Assembly: GCF_018873765.1 (NCBI RefSeq)
Contig: NC_057923.1
Span: forward strand, 59,514,593-59,578,592
Length of the DNA: 64,000 bases
Direction: 5' to 3'
From: Telopea speciosissima
Taxonomy: Eukaryota > Streptophyta > Magnoliopsida > Proteales > Proteaceae
Made by a program: the position numbers and the translations under genes. This document shows positions 14,101 to 26,066 of the stretch, piece by piece (the stretch's first letter is position 1; the number at the start of each line of letters is the position of its first letter). Under the pieces are notes generated by a model. It was not told the origin of the DNA. It was given only the letters and a program-made list of their open reading frames with translations, and did not search any database.

Positions 14101-15195
14101 CGGAGCAACAAATGGTGTTAAGACAACTTGAGGCAATCTTGTTCATCCACAAGCTGGCTAGGGAAGGCAATCATTTAGATGCTCTTAGGGAGGTTACCAA
14201 GCTCTCCTTCCTACCCTTAGATCCACGGGCACCAGATGTCACAGCTGATGTGTTCCAGAATTTATCTCCTCATATCCAAACTTGTGTGCCAGATCTCTTA
14301 AAGGTTGCTCTTAGTTGTTTGGACAATGTGACAGATACTGATGGATCACTTCATGCCTTGAGGACTAAGGTATGCATGCATCCCTATAAAGATATCTATA
14401 TCCTTCCTGGTTTTATTTTCTGAGCTTGATGTGCATTCTAAAACCACTGTAACATTTGGAGGCATGTGGATGTTCAAAATGCTACTATGGTCCAAGGACT
14501 TAGAACTGGGCTCCGGAAATGGATTGGATTCTTCCTTTCTAATCCAGATTGGCCAATCCCATCATATTCTGTCTGAGTTTTGGGTGGAAAGGGCTGTACC
14601 TGGTCTGTCAACCGGTTTTTGGGGGGGCGGGGGGAGGAAATGGGTATTGTATTGTATTGTGTCTACGGATGGACAATTTGCCGATACAGATGTGGATTGG
14701 GTGATATGCCTCCGATCCCAACTCTTTAATCCTTCCTGTGGTCATGCTGCTAATGCCAGATATAGGTCCAACTACCATATGCCAGACTGCTGGGAAGAGA
14801 AGAGGGGGGGGGGGTTCATGCTGTTGTATTTAAATTTGCAGAAATTTTTGTTTGGTTTTACTGTGGAACGAGGGTCTTTCGATTACACATAATGTTTGAA
14901 ATCATGGTAACATTCAGCTGGCTTATCATTTTCGAATGAGCCCTGCCTACTCTCATTGCTCCCTGAGGTTGGATTTCTGCTCAAGGGTGAGGCACGCATT
15001 TTCAAATTACAACTATAGAGAGCTCATGCGTCAGGGGACAATGGGTTAAGTGTTGCATCCAGTGCTTTTTCCTTCACTTTCTCATTGTTTATAAAGAATG
15101 AATTTTGATTGTTGCAGATAGCAAATTTTGTGGCGAACAATTTGACGAGGAATTGGCCTCGTGATTTGTATGAAAAGGTTGCCCGGATCGTCTGA
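2143..15195 (+). CDS. NUP93: Nucleoporin NUP93/NIC96 (exons 2 to 12; 5' end outside window)
   Basis: This is a scaffold nucleoporin of the nuclear pore inner ring, and the NIC96 family links inner-ring partners. Exons with GT-AG borders: 2143-2202, 8854-8943, 10145-10414, 10926-11021, 11164-11298, 11678-11731, 11824-11907, 12129-12215, 12283-13185, 13538-13719, 14078-14369 and 15118-15195 (TGA at 15193-15195). They join in frame to give 776 residues. The plant protein is about 860, so one N-terminal exon of about 85 residues lies upstream. Telling stretches are TTFEDVFPAEATSVEEYLQQ at the start, RRHLEWGHEKY, FLWFKLSAVRD and the C-terminal NWPRDLYEKVARIV. The protein is helical throughout, with no signal peptide. 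The 6.65 kb intron 2203-8853 is swollen by two solo LTRs, while the other introns are short. I see no frame damage. The exon numbers in the call assume a single missing first coding exon. Confidence 0.95.
2392..2739. mobile_element. Solo LTR (probably copia-type), 348 bp, in NUP93 intron
   Basis: The stretch starts TGATATGTACC and ends TTGTCACA. It is flanked on both sides by ATATT (2387-2391 and 2740-2744), as expected for a 5 bp target duplication. A TATA-like run lies near 2597 and is followed by pyrimidine-rich sequence, as in an LTR promoter. No internal retroelement region is next to it, so it reads as a solo LTR left by recombination. The AT-rich duplication could match by chance, so confidence is moderate. 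Confidence 0.55.
4285..6950. mobile_element. Solo LTR, 2.67 kb, with 5 bp target duplications
   Basis: The element begins TGTTGAACAG and ends TGTTCAACA, a perfect 9 bp terminal inverted repeat with the TG...CA ends of an LTR. ATGTC flanks both sides (4280-4284 and 6951-6955). It has no coding region of its own. It contains a long T/C-rich run (5280-5450), a GA microsatellite (5620-5643) and many short CACA- and CTGA-rich runs. A related fragment (39590-39740) lies between GST copies 3 and 4. The family is not identified; the large LTR suggests a gypsy-like or large non-autonomous LTR element. The matching ends and target duplication make it fairly intact as a solo LTR. Confidence 0.8.
5280..5450 (+). 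repeat. Pyrimidine-rich low-complexity tract
   Basis: An almost pure T/C stretch inside the 2.67 kb solo LTR, including a run of about 25 T. It gives rise to spurious lysine-rich or phenylalanine-rich open frames on both strands, which are not genes. Confidence 0.85.
8944..10144 (+). other. NUP93 intron without recognisable features
   Basis: A 1.2 kb intron between the exons ending at 8943 and starting at 10145. It has canonical gt...ag borders and no reading frame or repeat that I recognise. The C-rich block at 9830-9960 may be a remnant of a dispersed repeat, but I cannot name it. Confidence 0.5.
14370..15117 (+). other. Last NUP93 intron, repeat-like insertion
   Basis: The intron is longer than its neighbours and holds two G homopolymers (around 14621 and 14806) and stretches resembling dispersed non-coding repeats (about 14480-14760). 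A 153-residue open frame crosses it, but it has no family resemblance and lies wholly between two well-supported exons. Confidence 0.5.
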
Positions 15196-15374
15196 AGCAA
15201 GCTTGCATTGGTAGTCTGAGGAACTCCACTGTGCAGCCTAATATGGAGCTGTTAACCTCAAATCAAATATGGTTATTGGTATACATGCAAAGATGCTGTA
15301 GAAAAATAGTCAAAAGGATGCTAGTGCGCCCCTCGACATTTTGTTGGTGAGGAACCAAAAATTTCTATTGCATC

Positions 15375-15376
15375 GC

Positions 15377-15414
<38 letters not shown>

Positions 15415-15415
15415 A
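15375..15415 (+). repeat. Poly-C plus CT microsatellite in the NUP93 3' region
   Basis: A C homopolymer runs directly into a (CT)n repeat about 180 bp after the NUP93 stop, probably in the 3' UTR or just beyond it. Confidence 0.85.
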
Positions 15416-16061
15416 CCCCCGTGACATAGGAGATTGCTGTAAGCAGTGGCTGCAGTTGATTAAGGAGATAGATGTCAGCTTTCAGTGTCTTCAAAGTTTA
15501 AGATCAATCAGTCACTAGTCCTTTTGATCAAGGAGTTTTGCATTTTGTCAGGGGCAGTGTGGTAATTTTTCCCTCTTGGTGGCTGGGCGTAGCTGCCACG
15601 TTTCCCCTACAAAAACCATTTTTCCATTTCTAAAGTATTACTGCTTTTAGTGTTGTGTTGATGCGTGTGGAATGGAGCTTCATCTCCATTTGGTTTTCTG
15701 TCCCCCTTCGATAGATCTGTCTCCATTTAGTCTGATCCTTGGTTCTTTAAATTGACAGCTAGAGTTTGCCATAGGGATTATTGCCTTATCGTCGGTTTGA
15801 TAGAGAATGATTTATTATTCATGGTAGATGGAATGTAATTCTTGTAAATCCAAAACATATTTTTCGTATCCCCACCATGCCTTATATTCACGTTTCAATA
15901 ACTCAACAATATATCTAAACAAAATTAAGGGTTGAAATCACATGTTGCATGGTTTCGATGGGTTTCTCATGGTTTCAACATTGTTTTGGCCATATTATAG
16001 TAATTTCGTAGGTTTCAACTTGAACATCTACATGAATTCGCTTACCCCATCGAAACTTGAC

Positions 16062-16191
16062 TTCTATGTGTTTGTCTCTCTCCTTAAAATAAGGTGGTAG
16101 AGATGTCTTTTCACATGGGGAGGAGATAGAGAGAGAGAGACTCATGGGAGTGTTGGCGTATGCCACACTCCTGGACAAAGAACTTTCTTCC
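16062..16191. mobile_element. MITE, foldback type, degraded copy (family shared with 56608 and 63720)
   Basis: The half around 16140-16191 (ctcatgggagtgttggcg, then ccacactcctggacaaag) matches the ends of two other copies at 56608-56769 and 63720-63876. The opposite half is more diverged. The complete copies are almost fully palindromic, so this is a non-autonomous foldback element. It lies about 870 bp downstream of the NUP93 stop. Confidence 0.65.
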
Positions 16192-16199
16192 ATAAGAAA

Positions 16200-19100
16200 A
16201 TACCTGTTATTTGAATCTAATAAAAATAGTTAAAAAAAAAATCAAATTCTAGAAGGATACAAATCAATCTCTCTTCAAGAATAAAGACTTAATTTTTAGT
16301 GATAGGTGAGATTTTCAAATTTTAAATTCTTGGGTTTTTTTTAAATCTAAAAATTTTATAAATATTAATAAAGAAAATGTTTTTTGTAAGCGCCGGGGGG
16401 GGGGAGTGTAGGACATGCTAGACACAGGGGTGAAATGACCACTCTGCTCCATGAAAGGCGGTACTTGACCGTAATTCTCACCTAGAGATATCAGCGTGCA
16501 TGCTCCCATTGGTTGCTGTGTGTATAATAAAATATTATTAAAAATCACAAGAACAGTAAAATATTCATTTGTTTTGATGTCTAAAAAGTTATTTTCATTT
16601 AGACCAATTTTAAATAGCATTTGCGTATATCAAATAAGGGTTGATCGAAACATAATTCCTTCTAGTTTTTCAACAAGTTTAAGATTGTTTAAATATGATT
16701 TAGATAGCTTTCTAAAAATTGATTGTTACAAAAGATACAAGCCACATGATATTTAACAAAAAATAATATGTACACTAAAATTTGTTACCAAGAACTAGCA
16801 GAAAACAATCCCCTTTACCAAGTCGCAGCCCAAATTCATATCACAACAGTAGAAAATAAAGTTGTTAAAAATATTAAAATCTTTAAAAAAATAAAAAGAG
16901 AATGCCAATATGGGAGGGGGTAAATGATTGAGATTAGCTCTAAATATACACGCAAGGCAGATTTGACCCTAACCTGTGCGGAGTTATTTTCTCCAAAACT
17001 TCCTTTCTGCTTTGTTTACCAGAAAACACTCTATATGTTGCAGAAACATATTATAGGTAAAAGGTTGAACTACCTGATTTGGTTATGGGTCTAATCTTAT
17101 GGGGAAAGAATTGTCTACATAGAAGGAGAGTAATGATGACCTTAGATTCGTGGGTGAAGGAAAACTTTCCCTTAATCCAGTTGCGTTGCTGTTGTGACCC
17201 TGTCATTCTCTCTGTTCCTATGTAGTACTGGTCATCAACTCGTTATTAGAAAGACCAGAAGTTATATGCTAATGCTTGATGACAGAACAAAAAACTCTTG
17301 ATTCATACTATAATCTAAATGAAGCAACCTACTCCATTTACCTTGCCATGAAAGATATCAACAGGCTTTACAGAGTACATAATCGTACAGGGGAATAAAA
17401 GAACAAGTGAAGCACTTCAACCTGTACCTCAAATCATATATGTCATTCACTAAAATGTCAATCTGATGGTCTAAATTTTGGGCTACAACCTGGATGGGAT
17501 ATGGATCGGAAGTTCATGAGATTCATTTAATAGTTTCAGTGTTAGGATCAAATAATTAAGCTTCACAATTTAAGTAAGGGATCTGGGTAGTTTCCTCAAC
17601 AACCTAGGAGGCAACATATGTTGCCTTTTCTGATGTCGGTGAATTCTTCATGGCTTTCGTGTTTGAAGTTCCAAGCACACCTTCAAACAACCTTACCAAC
17701 TGACTAGTCCTGAAACATGGGAACACTAGCATTTATATGGAATGGTAAAAGCCAGTGAACAAATATGTTTTGTTGCTACAACAGCTTTAACATGTCTCAG
17801 CAACCTGATGAAATAGGTCAATGTTAACTGGACACTTTGAAATAGAAGATCTTGTGTCAACAGTGCAAGTAGAAAATGCGATACCATAGTTGTTTCATCG
17901 CTGTACAAAAATTACACAGCTTGCAACTAGGGACGCAGTTCAATTACATTCTTCTTACTTGTTTGAAAGATGAGGTAGGAAATAAATGTGATTGCAGGAT
18001 GAGTTGTATGAACTTCAACTTTTGACGGTATTTTGGAACATGATGGCATAAAGCTTCTGATCCCCCACCCCAAGATAAAAAGGAGTAAAGCTAATGTTTG
18101 AGTGAAAAATCTTGTCAAAAGATGCCAATAGCTGCCATATAACAGTAAATTGGAACTAATGCTACGAAGAGGGATGGGAGGGTTAGCTTTTCTGGTCCAA
18201 TTTATAAGCAAAAGAATGGAAGAGAAAGGAAACAAGTAGTCAAAGGTGTCTGTCATTGCACAGATGGTCCTTCAATTTCAGAAATTGATGTTCTTAGGTC
18301 AAATAAATTTGAGGAATAATTGGATCCAATTGCACACTTCACAAGCAGCATCAGTGAGATTTCAGAGAAAGAAACCAGATTGACATTTAAGACCGCTCTA
18401 CTGCTAGGCTAATGATTCAACCCATTTACTGTAAAGAAGGTGGTTAAGGGCTTGTATTATAACTATCCCATTGCTGTAAATAAGGCAGTTAGGGACTTGT
18501 GTTATAAATACTCTTATGATTGATTCTCTCTCCTCCCATTCTCTCCACCCCCAGTGTTTTAGTAGTGTCAAAAGAAGTTTGATGTTCAAGTAAGACAATT
18601 ATAGTTATCTCAAATATCAGATAATATCAGACTAGTGGACGATGGTTCAAGAGAACTTTCCCATGGAATGATATCTGTGTAGATGGATCAATCTGAGAGT
18701 TTGTTAAGGCAGACACCACCTGCTGCAAGATGGGATGCAGCGATACTCAATCTAATAGCATGGTCCTTTAGAGGGCTTAAAGGGAGCTTCTCCTCCCAAT
18801 AACCTAGAATACATTTAGACACATCACCTTCCAAAAATAAAATAAAAAATAATATAAAGGACTTCATTGACTCGAATTTTATTTTATGAATTGGAATGAA
18901 ATCTCATTTCAAGAACTTAACAAATAATAATAATTGAGACTTGTACATGAACAACCTACCAAGAATGAGTCCCCTCACCTTTCTCTCCACCATTTTGTCC
19001 TCAAAGGCTTGTCAAAGATGAGTCATAGACTGTAAAATCCCAACAAAGGAGAATGACAAGATATATTTATACTCTACATTCATCCTGACCAAAAAAAGAT

Positions 19101-19360
19101 GCTGTCACATACATACCAGACCTCACTAAAGCAAATATGAACATAAAAGAACTAAAACTTCTCACCAAATACAGATTTCTATTGAACTAAATAGAGGATA
19201 CAAACATTCATGTGTATTTTATGATAGTACTCAGCCTTCTAGGCAGTCACATTTACTGTACACTATATGGAGAAAAAGCCCATTATTACTCACAAACTTA
19301 AGGAAATATTAAGACAAGAAGATCAAAAGACTTCATGCTTTATCGGAAGCAGAAGACTTA
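16200..19360. other. Intergenic stretch, nothing recognised
   Basis: AT-rich sequence between NUP93 and the bZIP gene. Open frames here are short (110 codons or fewer) and have no motif I recognise. A G homopolymer lies near 16395. I see no tRNA, complete transposon or tandem array. The part nearest 19360 may contain the 3' UTR of the minus-strand bZIP gene. Confidence 0.5.
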
Positions 19361-19363
19361 CAA

Positions 19364-20194
19364 TTAAATCCTCCCCTCTTGCTGTTCAGATTGAGATGCA
19401 GTTGAGACCAAGGTCTCTAGTGTGACCATGGTTTCTGGAACCAGGCTCTCTGGATGTCCCTCAGCACTTGCCATGTTTTGGCCAACAGGAGCACTTAGAT
19501 TTGCCTGACTGTCCATGATTGCAGGTTGGCAGCTTCCATCCCAAGTGGTCATCATCTTTGTGCTTCCACCAATTTGAGCTTGATATGATGGCCCAGCTTC
19601 TGGATGAAGGCATGGGACATCAGTGTTGCACCTTATATCATTACCCTCAATAGAATGGACCCTGCCATCACCTTCCTCGAAACTAACAGTAGAAATACAT
19701 CGCTTCTGTAAAGGAAAAGCACCCAACTCACTATCGATTTTGCCTCTAATATCTATTAATAGGGTTTTTAACCTCAAGGCCTCAGCTTCAAGTATTGCTT
19801 GCCCCTGTAATCGCTTAACCAATTGCTGGTTAAGGACACGCAGTTTTTTGACTTCCTCTTCCAAGTAAGCAGTATGGGCCTTCTTCTTCTCTCTATACTT
19901 CCGAACTGCTTCCCTGTTTCCTGAAGGTCTTCTAGATTTTGAGACAGATTTCTCTTTGTCATTTGACCCCTCATCTTCCTCAGATGCAAGCACTTGGGTA
20001 TGTGTATGGTAACAGGTGTGAGTATGAGCTGCATCAGGGCCGGGTGGATTGCAGGTGTGAGTGTGAGTACATGTCCTAGTGTTCTTCAAAAATTCATCAA
20101 GGAATGAATCATAGGCAGACCCTTGTAGATCACAAGATACATCTGGATTTGATAAGAAGACCTGATCAGAGAGCTCTACTTCTCCATCATCCAT
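19364..20194 (-). CDS. F-group bZIP transcription factor, zinc-deficiency regulator (bZIP19/23-like)
   Basis: One uninterrupted 276-residue frame. The N-terminus has the Cys/His zinc-sensor motif of the F-group: CTHTHTC (residues 42-48), then HTHTCYHTHT (57-66). The bZIP basic region follows at about 93-105 (NREAVRKYREKKK) and a leucine zipper runs from about 111 to 150. In Arabidopsis, bZIP19 and bZIP23 hold zinc through this motif and switch on ZIP transporter and nicotianamine synthase genes when zinc falls, binding zinc-deficiency response elements. Length is close to the family's (about 260). An acidic stretch (71-80) links sensor and DNA-binding region, and the C-terminal 110 residues are low in recognisable motifs. 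The ATG at 20194 gives the conserved MDDGE start. All expected sensor Cys/His positions that I can align are present. Nuclear and cytosolic localisation is inferred from the family. Confidence 0.93.
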   Translation of the reverse strand: MDDGEVELSDQVFLSNPDVSCDLQGSAYDSFLDEFLKNTRTCTHTHTCNPPGPDAAHTHTCYHTHTQVLASEEDEGSNDKEKSVSKSRRPSGNREAVRKYREKKKAHTAYLEEEVKKLRVLNQQLVKRLQGQAILEAEALRLKTLLIDIRGKIDSELGAFPLQKRCISTVSFEEGDGRVHSIEGNDIRCNTDVPCLHPEAGPSYQAQIGGSTKMMTTWDGSCQPAIMDSQANLSAPVGQNMASAEGHPESLVPETMVTLETLVSTASQSEQQEGRI

Positions 20195-20921
20195 GTTCTA
20201 AAATTTTCCTCTCATTCCTTCAGTCACTCATCATATATTCAATTTCTGAACCTCCTTCCCTTTTTTGTATCCAAGAGCTTTACAATTCCAAAATACACTC
20301 TAAATCGTTTCAGAGAAGTGGAAACTATTTAATCCAAGATTCAATCAAATCCAATTAAATAACTCCCATACACACTAGGACAAAGGAGATAGGTTAGTTC
20401 AGGAATATATGCGAAGAGGCACGACCTCCATACAAAAAATCCATCATACGCCCACAGCATAAATTTAATTGAAGAACAAAACTCAGCGATCCAATCAAAT
20501 TCTCAGTACACAAAATTAAAAAGAAGGGTGCAGAAGAACAAATCTTAACACAATTAGTGGGGCTTAAGATATCAAAAAGAGCTTTAATTGTGTGATTAAA
20601 CGTATACCCACATGGAGATTCCACCTAAAAAGACTAGGATAGGCATAAAGATGAGACCTTGTCGTCCAAATCACCAAGTGCGAAAGAGAATCCATGCTGC
20701 AAGTGGAGAAAAATTACAGAACCATAAGATCATCTTTTCTAGAGCAGAAGAATATGGGGAAATTAAGAACATGATTTTGATTGAATTGGAAAGCAAATGA
20801 TTCTTCTCAGTTTATGGTCATTTGCTTTTTTCACCTGGTTTCATGATAGTCAATACCGGAGCTCTTAATCCATCCTTTGTGAGTCTGGAATCATTGATCA
20901 TCCCAAAGTTCTCATTGACTT

Positions 20922-20964
<43 letters not shown>

Positions 20965-22990
20965 ATCAATTCCAACTAACTTATCGTTTTTGCACTTTTG
21001 ACCAGTACTCATACAGAACCACCGTTGGATTGGAATTTGGAACAATTACTTGGGCCCACCTAAACATTTATTCCTAGCTCCAACCATAAATAGGTGGTGT
21101 ACGTTACCTTGAAAAATATCCATAAGTGTTTTGATAAACAGGGCTTCTGCCAGGGAAGTACTTTTCTTAGCTGTTCTTATGTTGTACTGTAACTCTGTAA
21201 GTCTGTAAGAATAAGTCTGTAAGAACAAGGTTTGTTTTCTCTACTCGCATTTGTACCACAAATAGAGAAGCAGTGATTGATGTCACTTGCAATATGTAGA
21301 GAGAATAATTCAGGTTCAATTGTTCGATTTCTGTTGCTTTGATTCCTTGCATACGAACTGTTCGATAAAAGGCCAATAGCATAATTAAGCTTCCATGTCT
21401 GTGTGTATTAATAAATATCTCCATTGCACGATACGTTGACAATCTCTTCATTACTCCATTCTATTGGTAATACTTTATTATACTACTGGTGTTACTGTCC
21501 AAGTACTTTATAGTATTATTGTTGTTACTGTCCAATGTTGTTGTTTAATTTGTCTGAGCGTTTCATGGTCGGGTTTCACGGTCAACTTAGTCTTGGTTAG
21601 ACAGAGAGCTTCAAATAAAGGTTAGCCCATTTGCTCGTCTGCTCTTTCTTTGTTCTAATCACATAATTTTCCCACTATATTAAGTGGTTGCTTTTAGTTT
21701 AGTTATTAATACTTGCTTGATTTTTCTCAATTCCTGTATCGTCTTGTTCTTATAATGCATGTGATGCAGTACAGCAGTAGCTATCATTTGGATGGACCAA
21801 TAGACCGATGTATTTGGCAGAGTGTTTCTTGGATCTATTTATCCAGAACATACATGTTAACTCATGTAGAATACTTATTTGAACAGTAGACAAACCAATG
21901 TTGATAATGGCAAACTCAAGCACCATATATAGTGTCACAAACCTGAAAATACATGGAGAAACTTAAGGAATCGATGGGGCTGGGTCGTGCCACCAGTCAC
22001 TCTCCTTAAGACTGTAGACGCCCCTAATGGTGCAAACCGGGTTCTTGTGAATCAGCCTCCAAGATAAACAACCCTGCAAATCCCCCTTAGTAATTATTGC
22101 ACTCACTTACTAGGCCATGTCGGGACACTTCAGATTTGTGCTCAATTAGACAAGGCTAAGAAAAAATTGAAGTTCACGTCTCTTTCTTCATCATCGATCA
22201 AATTGCTGTCTGTGACCTAAAATTCTATTTTATCATCAATCTAATCATTGTTCATGTTTGTTTGTTTGTTTTTAAAAAAAAAAAAAGAAAAATCAGTGAT
22301 CTCTTGTACGACTTAGATGTCTCATATTTCTCGAAAAAGTGATTCGATTGATGAGATTTAGTATGATACTTAAAGAAATCGATTATATTGGTGAGGTTAA
22401 CAGTCTAATAGAATGCATTGATTTGACCCCATAGCCGGGCCACTTGCCACTGCTCATATACTTCTGGAAAACTGGCTGAAAAATTCAATCCCAACGGAAC
22501 CGCATGTTACACTGGGTAAAAATATAAGTTCGATTTAAATTTCAAACCATTGAGATTCTGTGTTGAGATCAATTTTATCCCTTAAATTTTCTAAATTGAT
22601 TTCTTAGTACATAATTTCTACTTCTTTTTTATTCTTATTCGGTACTTTAATTCCTTGATATTGATCCTAATCTGGTCCTGTCTAGCAGCTGTTAGATTCT
22701 TAAATTCCTAGTTGTGAATTAGGGTTTTGGTCGCTGCTTTAGTTTGTATAGCAGTGAAGATGGATTCTGAAATTGAACAACCATCATGTATTGAACTTCT
22801 GTCTTCTTGTTATAACATACACAGCAAGTATTATTTACCAATGTACTATGGATCTGAAACTAACCTGATACACTAATGGTTTCTTTCTGCTTAATTATGA
22901 TAAACATGACCAGACATTGGGTATTGAAGTCTCTAATCAAGTCTATATGGACCAATAACATGTTTCGATAACCATATAAAACTTGAGAAG
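20195..22990. other. Upstream region of the bZIP gene, no further gene recognised
   Basis: It probably includes the bZIP promoter and 5' UTR (minus strand). I see no coding exon. The open frames are short and lack motifs. Confidence 0.45.
20924..20962 (+). repeat. (CT)n microsatellite upstream of the bZIP gene
   Basis: About 19 CT units roughly 730 bp upstream of the bZIP start codon. On the gene's own strand it is a GA repeat, a type that plant promoters and 5' UTRs often carry. A regulatory role is speculative. Confidence 0.9.
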
Positions 22991-22997
22991 CTCTGCT

Positions 22998-23545
22998 TTA
23001 TCTCTTTACAAGGTAATGACTCAGATGCATTAGCAACAACTTCTCCATTTCCTCCTCAAAATCTCCAACCTTGGATTGACATTCCCACTTCAGCTTTATA
23101 TTACTGGTTTTTATGTTTCTTTGAATGACTTGGCACTCACCTTGCTGATGTAGGTAAGCTAGAAGGAATGACAATTCCATATGCAAATTGTATATCTGAT
23201 TTACCAAAAAATATTATATCTCTGGGGACATTTAAGTTGGATCCCCTAATCTGGTTCCTGGTAATGATCTCATCAAGGCTTCCATTAGGCATGATTTTAT
23301 GGCCTAGAAACTCACCCTTCTCAGCATGTCAACCCCCAAGCTGAACTAGATTCTTGTGCCTCAAAGAAGCTGTCATAGACGGTTCAGCAAGATATACGGA
23401 TACCAAAGTTAGGTTTTATCTTGTCAGTATGCTTTGATCTTTTAACTGGAGAAGTAGTGCCTGAACTAAGAAAATAACTTTGTAAATTGTTCCAACCGCT
23501 CCATGGCCAAAGATCTGGATGGAATTTAACCCTTTTTTGTAGCAT
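22998..23545 (-). pseudogene. L-type lectin receptor kinase (LecRK-VIII-like) kinase fragment, broken
   Basis: Read on the minus strand, this holds pieces of a protein kinase in the right order. They are an ATKKG motif and a glycine loop (IFGHGAVGTIYK, near 23500), VKRSKH (the VAVKR lysine region, near 23440), RHKNLVQL (near 23370), MPNGSLDE (near 23280) and LAYLHQQGECQVIQRNIKTSNIKL (near 23090-23150), then VGDF. The order and wording match lectin receptor-like kinases such as Arabidopsis LecRK-VIII. The frame changes several times with in-frame stops, and the catalytic HRD has become QRN. The rest of the kinase C-lobe, the lectin domain and the membrane segment are not visible. It is a dead fragment. 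Confidence 0.75.
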
Positions 23546-24650
23546 ATTTCATCTCTGTAAATGAATTCTCTTAGCCATTTTGAAAGGTGTGGTTGAGGCT
23601 GTTATCTGTCCTAATGTTGCTCCATTTCTTAATATTTTATCCAAACCAAACACCAAGAACAAACGAAAGATGGAAGACCAAATGATATCTTTTATCGGTG
23701 CCATTGTTAGAATTAAAAGCAGGAATTGTGATACAGCAGGGACATAAGATGCAGCTAGAAACACATTATTTGACATGAGAGACGACAATTGCTATGACCT
23801 CTAGTCTCCTAGTCTATAATGTAAGAAAAGTAAATCAGAAAATTACTCTACTATAGATGATGGTTATAATAACAGGTTCTAGTGAATGCATCAACAGAAG
23901 ATGGTAACCTGTTGTCTGCTGAGCTTTCAATTATTGAACCTACCTGTCGTCTCAAGTCTCCAAGATCAAGTGCAATCTTTGAAAAGAAAATTTCCTTACT
24001 TTGCTAACTGATTTCTCTGGCATTATGGAAGGAAAGTCCATACTTTCAGATATGATTACGACAGATTTGTCCGACATTTTTACAAGTGCTTCCAGAACTT
24101 TGGCATTCTGAACCTTGCCACTCACTTGCATGGCTTGGAAGGAAACTATACTTGAAACCAAGATTATAAAATACTGAAGGTGGCATATCTGAAGTTCTAT
24201 TGTATCAGTCACTATTTTCTTAATTGCTGTTCTTTCTATCATGCCAGGAAACCTTTCTTTTACCTTTTGGTTAGATGTTCTTTGCCTTCGGTGAGCTATT
24301 CCCTGAATAAAATATGAATAACCTTCTGAAGATCTATTCATTTGCAATCTGCGGGAGCTATAATAGTTTTCTTATTTCATTTAACTCCTGCTTTTTTTCC
24401 CCTTCTCCTGAGTCAACCCCAAGCTAGTCTGCTCATGCCTTCCACTTGCATGGGGAGAAATTTTGAGCACATCAGTTGAGAAGATTTCATTGTTGACATC
24501 TTTATACCTATTTGTGCTCTAGCTCACGGAAAGCTCTAAATCACTTTCTTTGGTTTGAGAATTACAATTCAGAAAGTCATGATTCCAATGTTGTTTGGTT
24601 CAACTACTGAAGTTTAGAAATATATGAGATTGAATAGAAAAAGAAGGTAC
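23546..24650. other. Stretch downstream of 23545, nothing recognised
   Basis: The minus strand has a 131-codon open frame (23952-24347) with no family motif. It may include more of the decayed receptor kinase gene, but I cannot show that. Confidence 0.4.
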
Positions 24651-24654
24651 AGTC

Positions 24655-25119
24655 TGTTACGAAAACAATGCCCAGAATGGCGATTTGCAGAAGAAAAATG
24701 AAATAGAAAAGAACACACAACGCACAACACAGAGATTTTACGTGGTTCACCTCCAATCTGGAAGCTACATCCACGGCTGAGCAGTAGAACGGATTTCACT
24801 ATGTCTCTGAAGTATTACAAAACCCTCATCTCACTCTCTCAAAGAGATAAGAACAATAAATAAGAAATCCTTAACCCAGAAAGTACACAAATGCCCCCAG
24901 CCCAAAAAGAACCAAAAACCTGGGCCGGACCAAAACACAACACATGGCTCAAAAGGTACTCGTTTCGAAGATCTCGACGAGCCCAACACCACTCCACTCC
25001 ACGCCAAAAGGCGTGGAGCCCCGCCAGTTATCGGCATTTCGAGATCGTTTCGAGGCCGAGACGGCCCTCCGAAGGTCTCAACCACACTTTCTGGACCAAA
25101 TCAGGCTTCACCAACAACA
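24655..25119. mobile_element. Solo LTR, 465 bp, with 5 bp target duplications
   Basis: It starts TGTTACGAAAAC, ends CACCAACAACA and is flanked by CAGTC (24650-24654 and 25120-25124). It includes the run TTTTACGTGGTTCACC, which I have seen in many plant LTRs. There is no internal coding region next to it. Orientation is not certain. Confidence 0.7.
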
Positions 25120-25124
25120 CAGTC

Positions 25125-26060
25125 AAACCAAACAGATTCTGAAAGGAATTTTGTGCTTTGTATCCAAGGTTGTTATGGTTGTAGCCAGATATCTGAAACT
25201 AACATCCCCTTCAGGTCTTGTCTGAGTGGTTAATTCTTCTCCTCATAGTCTTGTCTGAGTGTGAACTTTCAGGTCCCACGTTGGACACATATCCTGTGAG
25301 TAACCCATCATGCATTGTGTCAACAAGGACCAAGTTAACTAAATCTCCCAAATCGTCGCTTTATAACCTATTTACTGTAGGGTCTTTCTCGAAAAATATT
25401 CCTTTGTTTACTTGGAACGATCTAAAACAACAGGACAGTTTTCTGCATAACATTTGGGGTGGAGTCATGCAGATTTTCAATAAACAATAGCGATACCTGA
25501 TACTATGATGGATTTCTAAAGAGGTGGGAGGCAATTAATATTGCAACTCACTTAGAGTTGTTTACAAGACTATCCTTGCTGTATTATGGGCAATGGACAA
25601 AAGACATTGAGGAATTAGGACTAAAATATGATCTTTAGATGGATGTCGGTGCTTCCACAATTTAGTGTCAATTGTTTTCAGTATGGAGGGGTTTAAGATC
25701 TTATTGTAGGGATGTGGGGCCGGGGGTGAAATATAGATTGTCTGTTAATATGTGATTATGTAAGCATTTTTTTATATGGCAATATATTTACATTCTGTTA
25801 TTCAAAAAAATCTAAATATTGCATCCTCAATATAGCTTTTAGACTGTCTTCAGATGTTTGAGATTGATAATTTGTAACTAGGGACAGTGGCGAAACATAC
25901 ACCAGTTAGTTATGTTTCTTAATTTACAACACTTCTATGGAATCATTGTTTTTAGTCTGAGTTCTTGTTGATGCCTTGATCCAGTTGCAATCACAAAAAC
26001 CCTTCCTACACTTGCCAATTCACATTTGAAGGCAGGTGTGATAGTATCTTTAATCTTTTA
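25125..26060. other. Intergenic stretch, nothing recognised
   Basis: AT-rich sequence with no exon, repeat array or RNA gene that I can support. Confidence 0.4.
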
Positions 26061-26066
26061 ATGCAG

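Noticed and set aside
14431-14892. 153-codon open frame on the plus strand
   Set aside because: It lies wholly within a NUP93 intron between two secure exons, has no family motif and crosses G homopolymers.
23952-24347. 131-codon minus-strand frame as part of the receptor kinase
   Set aside because: It shows no lectin, membrane or kinase motif, so I could not tie it to the fragment downstream.
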